Shown: positions 28,059-36,829 of the stretch, in pieces
Numbering within the stretch: position 1 is the stretch's first letter
Layout: the number at the start of each line of letters is the position of its first letter
Source of the DNA: Roseburia hominis
Lineage (GTDB): Bacteria; Bacillota; Clostridia; Lachnospirales; Lachnospiraceae
NCBI GenBank assembly: GCA_021771815.1
Contig: JAETOE010000009.1
Span: 1 to 64,000, forward strand
Length of the DNA: 64,000 nt
Direction: 5' to 3'
Notes under the pieces: generated by a model
What the model was told of the DNA's origin: nothing
What the model saw: the letters and a program-made list of their open reading frames with translations, nothing else
The model's database searches: none
Made by a program: the position numbers and the translations under genes

Positions 28059-28871
28059 ATGTTGAGAGATATCACACTGGGGCAGTATTATCCTGCGGAT
28101 TCCATCATTCATAAGCTGGACCCGCGTGTAAAATTGTTTGGCACGATGGTCTATATCATATCGCTGTTTACGTTTCGGGGAGTAGCCGCGCTTGCGATTG
28201 CAACGGTATTTATGCTTGCCGTGATAAAGCTGTCAAAAGTTCCGTTCAAATTTATGGTAAAAGGCTTAAAAGCAATCATGATTCTGATGCTGATTACGGC
28301 GGCGTTCAATCTTTTTCTGACGCCGGGCGAGGAACTTGTAAGTTTCTGGAGGCTAACAATTACGAAGGAAGGTCTTACCAATGCGGTGCTCATGGCAATC
28401 CGTCTGACCTATCTCATTCTCGGCACGTCGGTCATGACGCTTACGACGACGCCGAATCAGCTTACCGATGGATTGGAAAAGTCATTGATGCCGCTTTCGA
28501 AAATCGGGATTCCGGTGCACGCGATTGCGATGATGATGTCGATCGCGCTGCGTTTTATCCCGATTCTGATTGAGGAAACGGATAAGATCATGAAAGCGCA
28601 GATGGCGCGCGGAGCGGATTTCGAGAGCGGGAATCTGTTAAAGAAGGTAAAGAGCATGATACCGCTTCTCGTACCGCTGTTCGTATCGGCATTTCGGCGT
28701 GCAGACGATCTTGCGATGGCGATGGAGGCGCGCTGCTATAACGGCGGCGAGGGCAGAACCAAGATGAAACCGCTTCGCTATGAGGGAAGGGACAGATTGA
28801 GTTATCTGATTTTGCTGCTGTATTTTGCGGCGATTATTTTGTGCCGGATTTACGTGCCGTTTCCGCAGTAA
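28059..28871 (+). CDS. ecfT: energy-coupling factor transporter transmembrane protein
   Basis: A 270-residue membrane scaffold with about five to six hydrophobic helices and cytoplasmic coupling helices. The two short Ala-Arg-Gly type motifs of EcfT appear as AQMARGADFE and AMEARCYNGG, which dock the ATPases. AGGAGG precedes the start, 13 bases after ecfA2. A large hairpin with TTTT follows, likely ending the trmL-ecfA-ecfA-ecfT transcript before truA. Confidence 0.95.
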   Translation: MLRDITLGQYYPADSIIHKLDPRVKLFGTMVYIISLFTFRGVAALAIATVFMLAVIKLSKVPFKFMVKGLKAIMILMLITAAFNLFLTPGEELVSFWRLTITKEGLTNAVLMAIRLTYLILGTSVMTLTTTPNQLTDGLEKSLMPLSKIGIPVHAIAMMMSIALRFIPILIEETDKIMKAQMARGADFESGNLLKKVKSMIPLLVPLFVSAFRRADDLAMAMEARCYNGGEGRTKMKPLRYEGRDRLSYLILLLYFAAIILCRIYVPFPQ

Positions 28872-28900
28872 ACAAAAAATAATGAGATAAAACAGGTAAG

Positions 28901-28965
28901 GAGTTGTCATTTTAACGCATAGAATTATGTCTGTCAAAAGCAGGCGTTAAGGTGACAGCTCTTTT
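28901..28965 (+). terminator. long hairpin after ecfT
   Basis: GAGTTGTCA (28901-28909) pairs with TGACAGCTC (28953-28961) with one G-U, and TTAACGC (28912-28918) with GCGTTAA (28944-28950); TTTT follows. The loop is 25 bases, so it may be a partial terminator or a truA leader structure. Confidence 0.55.
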
Positions 28966-29026
28966 GGCGGATAAGAAGGGTGAAAAACAAATTTTGTCCG
29001 GGAGCAGGCACATGGAGGTTCGGGAT

Positions 29027-29767
29027 ATGAAACGGGTGAGATTGATTGTCGCCTATGATGGCACAAACTATAAAGGCTGGCAGGTGCAGCCGAACGGCAT
29101 TACCATCGAGGAGGTCTTAAACCGTGAACTGTCGAGGCTGCTTGGGGAAGAGATTGTTGTAAGCGGTGCGAGCCGAACGGATTCCGGGGTGCATTCGCTT
29201 GGAAATGTGGCGGTCTTTGATACAGAGACGCGAATGCCTGCGGAGAAGATTTCCTTTGCTCTAAATCAACGGCTGCCGGAGGATATCGTCGTGCAGGACT
29301 CGTGCGAGGTGGAAGCGGACTGGCACCCGCGGTTCGTACCCAGCAGAAAGACCTACGAGTATCGTATTCTAAACCGCACGTTTCGTATGCCGACAAGACG
29401 GCTTGATACTTATTTCTATCACTATCCGTTGGATGTGACGAAGATGCAGGAGGCGGCTTCTTATCTGGTGGGTGAGCACGATTTTAAGAGCTTCTGCGCG
29501 GTCGGTGCGCAGGTGAAGACGACCGTGCGCACGATTTATGCCTGTGATGTATTTCGTGAAGGGGATATTATCACAATCCGCGTAACGGGAAACGGTTTTT
29601 TATATAATATGGTGCGCATTATTGCCGGAACGCTGATTAAAATCGGCGGCGGGGAACTGCCGCCGGAAGAGATAAAGGAGATTCTTGCCGCCTGCGACAG
29701 AAGCGCTGCGGGACCGACAGCTCCCGCACATGGGCTTACGATGATGGGAATAGGATTCGAGGAATAG
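29027..29767 (+). CDS. truA: tRNA pseudouridine(38-40) synthase
   Basis: A 246-residue RNA modification enzyme that isomerises uridines 38-40 of the anticodon arm. The catalytic Asp lies in SGASRTDSGVHSLG; YDGTNYKGWQVQPN and the late GNGFLYNMVRIIAGTL motif are typical. ATG 29027 follows GGAGG; ATG 29012 is possible but overlaps that site. The order ecfT-truA-rplM-rpsI is the conserved Firmicute arrangement. Confidence 0.96.
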   Translation: MKRVRLIVAYDGTNYKGWQVQPNGITIEEVLNRELSRLLGEEIVVSGASRTDSGVHSLGNVAVFDTETRMPAEKISFALNQRLPEDIVVQDSCEVEADWHPRFVPSRKTYEYRILNRTFRMPTRRLDTYFYHYPLDVTKMQEAASYLVGEHDFKSFCAVGAQVKTTVRTIYACDVFREGDIITIRVTGNGFLYNMVRIIAGTLIKIGGGELPPEEIKEILAACDRSAAGPTAPAHGLTMMGIGFEE

Positions 29768-29844
29768 TAACAGAGGAAAGAGAAATGACGGAAAGTGTAT
29801 TTCCCGTCAGGATATGCATTTTCAGGGGAAATAGAAAAAAATGA

Positions 29845-29873
29845 TTGACACGCGAGGGGTCGTGTAATATAAT
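29845..29873 (+). promoter_or_regulatory. consensus sigma-A promoter for rplM-rpsI
   Basis: TTGACA (29845-29850), exactly 17 bases, TATAAT (29868-29873): full consensus, as expected for a ribosomal protein operon. Confidence 0.95.
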
Positions 29874-29902
29874 ATCTAAGTCTGTGATAGTGAATAAGTG
29901 CA

Positions 29903-29975
29903 GTTCCAAAGCCCCGGAACAGCATTTAACTATAAACAATGATATGGAGGACAGTGTGTCCGGACATTCACGCTG
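29903..29975 (+). promoter_or_regulatory. structured leader of rplM, possible L13 autoregulatory element
   Basis: The roughly 130-base 5' leader holds GTTCC/GGAAC (29903-29920) and CAGTGTG/CACGCTG (29952-29958 with 29969-29975, one G-U). L13 leaders are known in Firmicutes, but I cannot confirm a match to that family by eye. Confidence 0.4.
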
Positions 29976-30010
29976 CCTGACATGAACAGTATTTTCTAGG
30001 AGGAAGAACG

Positions 30011-30439
30011 ATGAAGACTTTTATGGCTAGCCCAGCTACCATCGAGAGAAAATGGTATGTAGTTGACGCTACTGGTATGACATTAGGACGCCTGGCATCT
30101 GAAGTTGCCAAGGTATTAAGAGGAAAGAATAAGCCAATCTTTACACCGCACATCGATACCGGCGATTATGTAATCGTTGTAAACGCTGAGAAGATTAAGG
30201 TAACCGGTAAGAAGTTAGATCAGAAGATTTATTACAATCACTCTGATTATGTAGGCGGTATGAAAGAGACCACATTAAAAGAGATGATGGCAAAGCACCC
30301 GGAGAGAGTGATCGAGCATGCAGTTAAGGGAATGCTTCCGAAGGGACCGTTAGGAAGAGAGATGTACACGAAGTTATTCGTATACGCAGGACCGGATCAC
30401 AAGCACGCAGCTCAGAAGCCAGAAGCTTTAACATTTTAA
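30011..30439 (+). CDS. rplM: 50S ribosomal protein L13
   Basis: A 142-residue ribosomal protein of normal length. Begins [20 protein letters not shown] and contains [17 protein letters not shown] and the [11 protein letters not shown] signature. AGGAGG precedes the ATG. Codon use is highly biased (many TTA Leu and AAG Lys), matching the downstream rpsI, as expected for highly expressed genes. Confidence 0.99.
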   Translation: MKTFMASPATIERKWYVVDATGMTLGRLASEVAKVLRGKNKPIFTPHIDTGDYVIVVNAEKIKVTGKKLDQKIYYNHSDYVGGMKETTLKEMMAKHPERVIEHAVKGMLPKGPLGREMYTKLFVYAGPDHKHAAQKPEALTF

Positions 30440-30456
30440 TGAGGAGGTAAAAGACA

Positions 30457-30849
30457 TTGGCTAACGCAAAATATTACGGAACAGGAAGAAGAAAATCATC
30501 TGTTGCCAGAGTATACTTAGTACCAGGTACAGGCAAGGTTACCATCAATAAAAGAGATATGGACGAATATTTCGGATTAGATACTTTAAAGGTTATCGTT
30601 CGTCAGCCGCTTGCAGCTACTGAGACTGCTGACAAGTTCGACGTTTTAGTAAACGTTCGCGGCGGTGGATATACAGGACAGGCAGGAGCTATCCGTCATG
30701 GTATCGCTCGTGCGTTACTGAATGTTGACGCTGATTACAGACCGATCTTAAAGTCCGCAGGATACTTAACAAGAGATCCGCGTATGAAAGAGCGTAAGAA
30801 GTATGGTCTTAAAGCAGCACGTAGAGCGCCGCAGTTCTCCAAGAGATAA
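30457..30849 (+). CDS. rpsI: 30S ribosomal protein S9
   Basis: A 130-residue ribosomal protein ending in the invariant basic tail APQFSKR, with [14 protein letters not shown] at the N-terminus. The start is TTG 30457 behind GAGGAGG; no ATG fits. It is 17 bases after rplM and terminated by a clear hairpin. Confidence 0.99.
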   Translation: MANAKYYGTGRRKSSVARVYLVPGTGKVTINKRDMDEYFGLDTLKVIVRQPLAATETADKFDVLVNVRGGGYTGQAGAIRHGIARALLNVDADYRPILKSAGYLTRDPRMKERKKYGLKAARRAPQFSKR

Positions 30850-30889
30850 TCATACGTTTCAGAACATACAATTTCAAAAGACATTTTCA

Positions 30890-30922
30890 AACCTCTCAGA
30901 ACTTCGGCTCTGGGAGGTTTTT
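30890..30922 (+). terminator. terminator of rplM-rpsI
   Basis: AACCTCTCAGA (30890-30900) pairs with TCTGGGAGGTT (30909-30919), one G-U, loop with a TTCG-like core, then T-run to 30922. The accessory AT-rich island begins just after it. Confidence 0.92.
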
Positions 30923-30987
30923 AATTGTGTATTTTTAAGAGCGGATATGATAGAATAACAATATCACTAGGTATTGGAGGAATAACC

Positions 30988-32232
30988 ATGGAACAGACTT
31001 TTTTAACAGATATTCATATAAAAAAAGTTCGTCATTTAGAGAACATTTCCATTCCTTTAGATAAAGAAAAAAGAAAGCATTTGATATTAACAGGTAAAAA
31101 TGGAAGTGGAAAAACAAGTGTTTTGGAAGCTATGGTTAAATACGTTCAGAACTTTTTGGATGAAAATGGAACAACATTAGAACATGCAACAGATATGTAT
31201 AATCGTTGCTTAGAAAGTAACAGGCTAAGTTTACCGGAAGATTCGGAAGAGAATAGAAAACAAATTTATGAAGCAAAAAAGAATGTGGAATTCTGGGAAA
31301 GTAAACTAAAAAGATTAGATTCAGGAATTTCCTTCGAAAGTACTTCCAATGTTTTATTAAAAGAAAAATATGATCAGGGGAATTTTGTTTTTGCGTATTA
31401 TAAAGCTGAAAGAGAATTTCAGGTAGAAAAGTATAAAAATATTGAAAAAGTAGAATTACAGGACAAATATAATATCACTGAGAAGCCGGGTGCAAAACTT
31501 ACAAAATATCTTGTTGACTTGAAAGCTACGCAGGCTTTTACAAAAAATGATGAAAAAATTGAAAAAATAGATAAATGGCTGCGTACATTTGAAAATATTT
31601 TGAAAACAATTTTTGAGGATAATGATCTTGAGTTAAAATTTAATGATGAAACTTTTCAGTTTACTATCTGCGAATCAGGTAAAGAGCCCTTTGATTTTAA
31701 TACGATGTCCAGCGGATATGCGGCAATATTTGATATTATTAATGATTTGATTATAAGAATGGAAGCCAGGTCAGGACTGCGGACAGAGTTTGATATGGAA
31801 GGTATTGTTTTGGTAGATGAAATAGAGACACATTTGCATATTGAGCTACAGAAAGTGATTCTGCCTATTTTAACCGGGCTTTTTCCAAACATACAGTTTG
31901 TAATTACTACTCATTCACCGTTTATTTTAAGTTGTTTAGATAATGCTGTTATTTATGATCTTGAAAATGAAACCCTTGTAAAAAACGGATTAAAAAATTT
32001 GCCATATGAAGGTATTGTAGAGGGTTATTTTAAGGCGGACACATTGTCAGAGGAATTAAGAGAGAAATTTGAAAGATATAAGGCGCTGGTTTCTAAAGGT
32101 GAATTAACTGATGAAGAATATGGAGAAATCGATCAGTTGGAATACTATTTAGATGAAATACCCGATTATCTTGCGAAGGAATTGACGGCAGAGTATAGTA
32201 GGTTAAAATTAGAATTTTCCAATAGGGGGTAA
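30988..32232 (+). CDS. ptuA: Septu-type defence ATPase (PtuA-like)
   Basis: A 414-residue cytoplasmic ATPase of the ABC-like AAA_15/21 class. It has Walker A TGKNGSGKT (35-43), a long helical insert (about 60-220), an ABC-type signature region at MSSGYAAIF (about 240-250), Walker B ILLVDE-like GIVLVDEIETHLH (about 270-282) and the His switch FVITTHSPF (about 303-311). Together with an adjacent HNH protein this is the layout of Septu anti-phage systems. TTGGAGG lies 9 bases before ATG 30988. The coding sequence is visibly AT-rich, with frequent AAA, GAA and TTT codons, unlike its GC-richer neighbours, which points to horizontal acquisition. Confidence 0.8.
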   Translation: MEQTFLTDIHIKKVRHLENISIPLDKEKRKHLILTGKNGSGKTSVLEAMVKYVQNFLDENGTTLEHATDMYNRCLESNRLSLPEDSEENRKQIYEAKKNVEFWESKLKRLDSGISFESTSNVLLKEKYDQGNFVFAYYKAEREFQVEKYKNIEKVELQDKYNITEKPGAKLTKYLVDLKATQAFTKNDEKIEKIDKWLRTFENILKTIFEDNDLELKFNDETFQFTICESGKEPFDFNTMSSGYAAIFDIINDLIIRMEARSGLRTEFDMEGIVLVDEIETHLHIELQKVILPILTGLFPNIQFVITTHSPFILSCLDNAVIYDLENETLVKNGLKNLPYEGIVEGYFKADTLSEELREKFERYKALVSKGELTDEEYGEIDQLEYYLDEIPDYLAKELTAEYSRLKLEFSNRG

Positions 32233-32237
32233 GGAAT

Positions 32238-32894
32238 ATGGTGAAAATAGATAGGAATCCTGTTCCTCCTCCATCGCTGGAGGTTGAAAAGCAAAAATCT
32301 AATGGGCTTTACAATAAAGCAGACGTAATACAGCAGTTGAAAGAAGACTCCCATGATAAGTGCTATATTTGTGAACTGGGAGGATTGTCAGATCCGGAGG
32401 TAGAACATTTAAGGCCGCATCATGGAAGGAAAATAGCGGAAAGAGTTTTTGATTGGAATAATTTATTCTATGTGTGTCCGCATTGCAATAATTTGAAAAA
32501 GGAAGCAAAATATGATGATAAAATTATAGACTGCTGTGTTGATGATCCAGAAGAAATGTTGGAACAATGTTATGAAAATGGGCATGTGAAGGTACATAAT
32601 ATAGTAAATGAAGAATGTGCTATTATGACTGCAGAACTGATTCAGGAGAGTTTTGAAAAATGCAATACAGGGATTCGAGAAGCGGCTTGTCAATATAGAA
32701 TAGATCGTTTAGCAGAGTCAATGAGTATTTTATACAAAATATTGGAAAATCATAAAAAGAATCCAGATTCAAAACGCTATATGAAAAGTTTAAGATTTGC
32801 ATTAAGCAGGCAGAGTGCTTTTGCAGCATTTAAGAGAGGCTATATAAGAAAGCACATTGTTGATTATCCGGATTTAGAAGAATTTTTGGCATAG
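32238..32894 (+). CDS. ptuB: Septu-type HNH endonuclease (PtuB-like)
   Basis: A 218-residue HNH nuclease with zinc-binding cysteine pairs C42xxC45 (CYICELGG) and C80xxC83 (CPHCNNLKK), the catalytic EVEHLRPHHG segment (E56, H57) and the WNNLF Asn (74-75). This arrangement is that of PtuB and the TIGR02646-type retron-associated HNH proteins. Five bases separate it from the ATPase gene, whose end contains the GGGGGTAAGG site, so the pair is translationally coupled. It probably cleaves nucleic acid when the ATPase partner senses infection. AT-rich like its partner. Confidence 0.8.
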   Translation: MVKIDRNPVPPPSLEVEKQKSNGLYNKADVIQQLKEDSHDKCYICELGGLSDPEVEHLRPHHGRKIAERVFDWNNLFYVCPHCNNLKKEAKYDDKIIDCCVDDPEEMLEQCYENGHVKVHNIVNEECAIMTAELIQESFEKCNTGIREAACQYRIDRLAESMSILYKILENHKKNPDSKRYMKSLRFALSRQSAFAAFKRGYIRKHIVDYPDLEEFLA

Positions 32895-32966
32895 CAGAGG
32901 TGTGGTGAAGATTAAAGAAGGGTGATGCGTTTGTAACGTGTTTGCAACATCACCAAGAATATGGAA

Positions 32967-33000
32967 GGGCTGTCGCATTAAGTGCGGCAGCCCCGTTGTT
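32967..33000 (+). terminator. terminator after the Septu-like pair
   Basis: GGGCTGTCGCA (32967-32977) pairs with TGCGGCAGCCC (32983-32993), one G-U and 5-base loop, followed by the moderately T-rich CGTTGTTTACT. The stem GGGCTG..CAGCCC resembles the pflB/pflA intergenic hairpin (49577-49616). Confidence 0.6.
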
Positions 33001-33040
33001 TACTTGGAACTCATGGATACACCCGTATTTTCCATTGAAA

Positions 33041-33892
33041 TTACCTCCGCTTACGGTACTGCAGCGGAGACAACCCGTATGTCCGCCCAAAACTCCGAAT
33101 AAAATAACTTACGTTCGTAAAACCACAGGCGAGCGCTATATCGGTGACAGAAAGATTTGCGGATTCCAACAGATGCTTCGCGTGGGACAGGCGCAGGTAA
33201 CTGATATACTGGGTCACAGTCAGGTGAAACTGTTCTTTAAAGAAACGTGACACGTACTTTTCGGACAGATGGAAATGAGACGCCAGGTCCTTTAAACTGA
33301 TGTGATTACAGTAATTTTGCTGAAGATAAAAGAGCATCTCCTTTTGGATTCCGGCAGGATTCCCCGGACTATCATGGCGCAGCCCGTTATGCTCCGCCAG
33401 CAATTCCAGAAATTTCAGCAGAACAATCCGGACGCCGAGATGCTTTTGGTAGGAAGTTTTGCGATTCGCCTCAATCAGTTCTTCCATTAAGGATACAAGC
33501 TCTGCCAGAAGTTCGGCGTCCGTGATTTCAGGGATAAAGCGCATACTGTGGCTGCGAAGAGGAAAGAGAAGTTCGTTCTCCAGCCAGTCCTTCGATTGGA
33601 AGGACACAAATTCCAGCGGGAATAAAAGCGTAAAATAATCAACAGGTTCTTCGGAAGCGCTCATAAGGTGCAGCTCGCCGGGGCTGACAAGGTGTATGGA
33701 GTGGTCTGCGCCGATGTATTCCTGTCCGTCAATGACGAGAGACAGAGGGCCCTTTCGCACATAAATGATTTCTGCTTCGTCGTGCCAATGTACCGGAATT
33801 TGAAAGGCATGTGGATGGGGGTTCATATGGTATTCGCTGAAGGGATAATCCTTTGTTCCATGTGGGTGATTTTCTTTTAATTCTAAGTACAT
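33041..33892 (-). CDS. AraC-family transcriptional regulator
   Basis: A 283-residue regulator. The N-terminal cupin-like sensor domain (about 20-110) has histidines typical of ligand pockets (PVHWHDEAEIIYV, ELHLMSASEEPVDYFTLLF). The C-terminal double helix-turn-helix (about 180-283, LKDLASHFHLSEKYVSRFFKEQFHLT and VTDIALACGFTNVSYFIRSFGRTYGLSPLQYRK) is classical. AAAGGAG precedes the start. It is divergent from a MATE transporter gene and probably regulates it. Confidence 0.93.
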   Translation of the reverse strand: MYLELKENHPHGTKDYPFSEYHMNPHPHAFQIPVHWHDEAEIIYVRKGPLSLVIDGQEYIGADHSIHLVSPGELHLMSASEEPVDYFTLLFPLEFVSFQSKDWLENELLFPLRSHSMRFIPEITDAELLAELVSLMEELIEANRKTSYQKHLGVRIVLLKFLELLAEHNGLRHDSPGNPAGIQKEMLFYLQQNYCNHISLKDLASHFHLSEKYVSRFFKEQFHLTVTQYISYLRLSHAKHLLESANLSVTDIALACGFTNVSYFIRSFGRTYGLSPLQYRKRR

Positions 33893-34008
33893 CCAAAACT
33901 CCTTTGAAATCTAAAATTGTTTTTCTGCCATGATTATACCGGGAAAGTAGAAAAAGTGCAATTATTTGCGGAAAATGTGCAAGAGTTTTTCGAAATTAAG
34001 GGGTAAAA

Positions 34009-34033
34009 TGTAAAATACAAAAGATATTTTACA
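34009..34033. promoter_or_regulatory. inverted repeat before the MATE gene
   Basis: TGTAAAATA (34009-34017) and TATTTTACA (34025-34033) are perfect 9-bp arms around a 7-base centre, ending just before TAGGAGG. A candidate operator for the divergent AraC regulator, or an mRNA hairpin adjoining the ribosome binding site. Confidence 0.5.
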
Positions 34034-34050
34034 TAGGAGGATACAGGTCG

Positions 34051-35367
34051 ATGGAAGAACAGAGAAAAACATTATCCCAGCTTTTTATTCCGATTTGCTT
34101 TGAAACTTTATTTTATATGCTGTCGGGCATGGTAGATACACTGATGCTCTCCTCCGTGGGTGATTATGCGGTAGGAGCTGTAGGTACGGCAAATACTTAT
34201 ATTGGAATTTTTATTATTATGTTTTCGATTATTTCATCCGGCATGATGGCGGTCATGACACAGAATATCGGTGCGGGAAGACCGGGGATTGCTTATCAGG
34301 CGAGACAGCTCGGGCTGCTTTTTAATGCTGTGGTGGGCTTTTGTATGGCGTTTTTTCTGTTTACATGTTCCGGTACGATTCTTGATATGGTAGGGATTGC
34401 AAAAACGCTGCGCGATCCGGCGGTTACTTACCTTAAGATAGTGGGAGGCGGTTGTATTTTAAATGCACTGATTCCTATTTTCTCGGGCTATCTGCGTGCG
34501 TTCGGATATACAAAACAGCCGCTGTTTGCTACGTTTATTGCAAATGTAATGAATCTTATTTTAAACGCGGTGTTTCTTTTTGTACTTCATACGGGTGTGC
34601 AGGGAGTTGCGATGGCAACGGTGATTTCCAGAGTGATAAATTTACTGATTGTAGTGATATTCAGTCATTTGCTGGTTCACGCAAAACAGAGTCCGGAGAG
34701 AAGCGAAAACAGGAAGGTATTGGGGCAGATTGTCAGTGTGGGCTTGCCGTCCGCCTGTGAGACTGCACTGTATAATGTGGCAATGACGCTGGTGATCCGC
34801 TTTCTGAATCAGATGGATGCGGAGGGGCTTAATGTAACAGCGCGGTCTTATGCAATGCAGATTACCGATTTTTCCTATTGCATTGGGGCGGCGCTGGCGC
34901 AGGCGAATGCGATTATGACAGGCTGGTATGTGGGTGCTGGTGAGTATGACGCCTGTGATAAGGGAACGAAAAAGGCTGCTGTGACGGGGGTTGCGGTTGC
35001 AGCTTGTCTGTCTGTGCTGTTTGCAGTCTGTGCGGGATGGATCATGAAGCTCTTTACGGATGATCCGGTCATGATCGCATTGGTGACAAAGCTGCTTATG
35101 ATAGATATTGTGCTGGAGATGGGGCGCGTGACGAACCTTGTGTTTGGTCAGGCGCTAAAAAGCAGCGGCGACGCCGTATTTCCGGCAGTACTTGCGGCAG
35201 TTTTTGTGTTCGTGTGCGCAGCCGGCGGTACATATTTCTTTGGGATTCATCTGGGACTTATGGCTGTGGGAGCTTATATTGGACTGGCAGGCGACGAATG
35301 TGTCAGAGCGGTGGGAATGGTGCTGCGCTGGAAAACCGGGAAGTGGAGGGGCAAAAGACTGGTATGA
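34051..35367 (+). CDS. MATE-family efflux transporter
   Basis: A 438-residue membrane protein with twelve hydrophobic helices in two six-helix bundles, typical of Na+ or H+ coupled multidrug MATE antiporters. The N-terminus (LFIPICFETLFYMLSGMVDTLMLSSVGDYAVGAVGTAN) and IFSGYLRAFGYTKQPLFAT are family hallmarks. AGGAGG lies 9 bases upstream. Divergent AraC regulator suggests inducible expression. Substrate unknown. Confidence 0.94.
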   Translation: MEEQRKTLSQLFIPICFETLFYMLSGMVDTLMLSSVGDYAVGAVGTANTYIGIFIIMFSIISSGMMAVMTQNIGAGRPGIAYQARQLGLLFNAVVGFCMAFFLFTCSGTILDMVGIAKTLRDPAVTYLKIVGGGCILNALIPIFSGYLRAFGYTKQPLFATFIANVMNLILNAVFLFVLHTGVQGVAMATVISRVINLLIVVIFSHLLVHAKQSPERSENRKVLGQIVSVGLPSACETALYNVAMTLVIRFLNQMDAEGLNVTARSYAMQITDFSYCIGAALAQANAIMTGWYVGAGEYDACDKGTKKAAVTGVAVAACLSVLFAVCAGWIMKLFTDDPVMIALVTKLLMIDIVLEMGRVTNLVFGQALKSSGDAVFPAVLAAVFVFVCAAGGTYFFGIHLGLMAVGAYIGLAGDECVRAVGMVLRWKTGKWRGKRLV

Positions 35368-35484
35368 GTGCGATTTGGAGGAATCCGTATCACAGGTGAT
35401 ACATTGGGAGAGGTTCCTATTAATTCTGAAATGTATTTTGTGAATATAACTGTGTCAAACTAGAATATAAATCTAAATAAGATA

Positions 35485-35550
35485 AAAACTATTATAGTAC
35501 AAAAAGCATATATATTATAATAGTTTTTGTATTGCTATACAAAAACTATT
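35485..35550. promoter_or_regulatory. three-arm overlapping inverted repeats before the DUF4143 gene
   Basis: AAAACTATTATA (35485-35496) is the exact reverse complement of TATAATAGTTTT (35516-35527), while AATAGTTTTTGTA (35519-35531) is the exact reverse complement of TACAAAAACTATT (35538-35550). The central arm can pair with either side but not both. The TATAAT in the middle arm may also be a -10. Either an operator array or a switch. Confidence 0.6.
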
Positions 35551-35596
35551 GAATTTTATGAAGTTTTTGCGTAAAATATAGGCATGAGGTGATGGC

Positions 35597-36808
35597 ATGG
35601 AGATTATAAGGAAAGAATACTTTGAACGATTAATCGGATATAAAGATAAGAAAATTATTAAGGTAGTTACCGGAGTGAGACGTTGCGGCAAGTCGACGTT
35701 GTTAAAAATGTTTCAGGATTATCTGTTGGCGCACGAAGCGGAGCAGGAGCAGATTATCAGTATAAATTTTGAAGATTTTGAATACGAATCGCTCTGGGAT
35801 GCGAAAGCGTTGTATGAATATCTGAAGGGGAAGATTCTTCCGAACCGCATGATGTATCTGATTTTGGATGAGATACAAAACGTGAAAGACTTTCAAAGAG
35901 TGGTGGATAGTTTCTTTATAAAAGAAAATGTAGATATTTATATAACGGGTTCCAATTCATATATGTTGTCGGGAGAACTGGCAACACTGTTGTCCGGCAG
36001 ATATGTGAGGATTGAGATGTTACCGTTTTCATTCTCCGAATTTGTTCGGGCGCATCAGTTGGAACATAATCTGGAGCGGGCGTACCAGAGTTATATAGAA
36101 ACAAGTTCTTTTCCGTATGCAATACATCTGGAGGCGGCGCAAAATCAGATTCAGGATTATCTGCACAGCATTTATGATACAATCATATTAAAAGACGTGG
36201 TCAGCCGAAAGAAAATCACGGATACGATGATGCTGGAAAGTGTGGTGCGTTTTCTGGCGGACAACATAGGAAATCCGCTTTCTACAAAGAAAATCAGTGA
36301 TACGATGACTTCAAATGGAAGGGGCATTAATGTCAGAACCGTAGAATCGTATATTTCTTCTTTTATGGAATCGTATATTGTGTACCAGGCAAAGCGATAC
36401 GATATAAAAGGAAAACAATATTTGAAAACAATGGAGAAATATTACTTTGTGGATATGGGGCTTCGCAGTGTGATGCTTGGAAACAGAGGGAATACGGATG
36501 TAGGTCATGTTTTGGAGAATGTCATATATCTGGAATTGATTCGCAGAGGATATGAGGTGTACATTGGAAAAATGGAAAGTATGGAAGTGGATTTTGTCGC
36601 AAAGGATATGCAGGGTATCAAATACATTCAAGTAGCAGCAAGCGTGCGCGAGAAAAGCACGTTGGAGCGGGAACTAAGACCGCTGCAGAAAATAGCCGAT
36701 AATTATCCTAAATGTATTATGACTTTGGACATAGACCCGGCGGCAGATTATGAAGGAATCAGAAGGATCAACGCATTGGATTATCTTATGAGCAGTGTAG
36801 ACATATAA
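35597..36808 (+). CDS. AAA_14/DUF4143 ATP-binding protein
   Basis: A 403-residue ATPase. Walker A is VTGVRRCGKST (about 24-34), Walker B MYLILDEIQN (about 87-96), with an arginine-finger-type region and ITGSNSYMLSGE sensor motif (about 117-128). A DUF4143 winged-helix/PD-(D/E)XK-like C-terminus follows (about 200-400; ENVIYLELIRRGYEVYIGK, MEVDFVAK, YIQVAAS). Such proteins are common in Clostridia and archaea, often next to mobile or stress genes, without a settled role; the C-terminal DFVA..IQVA pattern looks nuclease-fold. GAGGTGATGGC precedes the start. Confidence 0.85.
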   Translation: MEIIRKEYFERLIGYKDKKIIKVVTGVRRCGKSTLLKMFQDYLLAHEAEQEQIISINFEDFEYESLWDAKALYEYLKGKILPNRMMYLILDEIQNVKDFQRVVDSFFIKENVDIYITGSNSYMLSGELATLLSGRYVRIEMLPFSFSEFVRAHQLEHNLERAYQSYIETSSFPYAIHLEAAQNQIQDYLHSIYDTIILKDVVSRKKITDTMMLESVVRFLADNIGNPLSTKKISDTMTSNGRGINVRTVESYISSFMESYIVYQAKRYDIKGKQYLKTMEKYYFVDMGLRSVMLGNRGNTDVGHVLENVIYLELIRRGYEVYIGKMESMEVDFVAKDMQGIKYIQVAASVREKSTLERELRPLQKIADNYPKCIMTLDIDPAADYEGIRRINALDYLMSSVDI

Positions 36809-36829
36809 GAAAGAAACCGGAGGTAACCT

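Noticed and set aside
26297-28871. A dedicated vitamin transporter with its own S component
   Set aside because: No S protein gene is present nearby; the module is the shared group II type.
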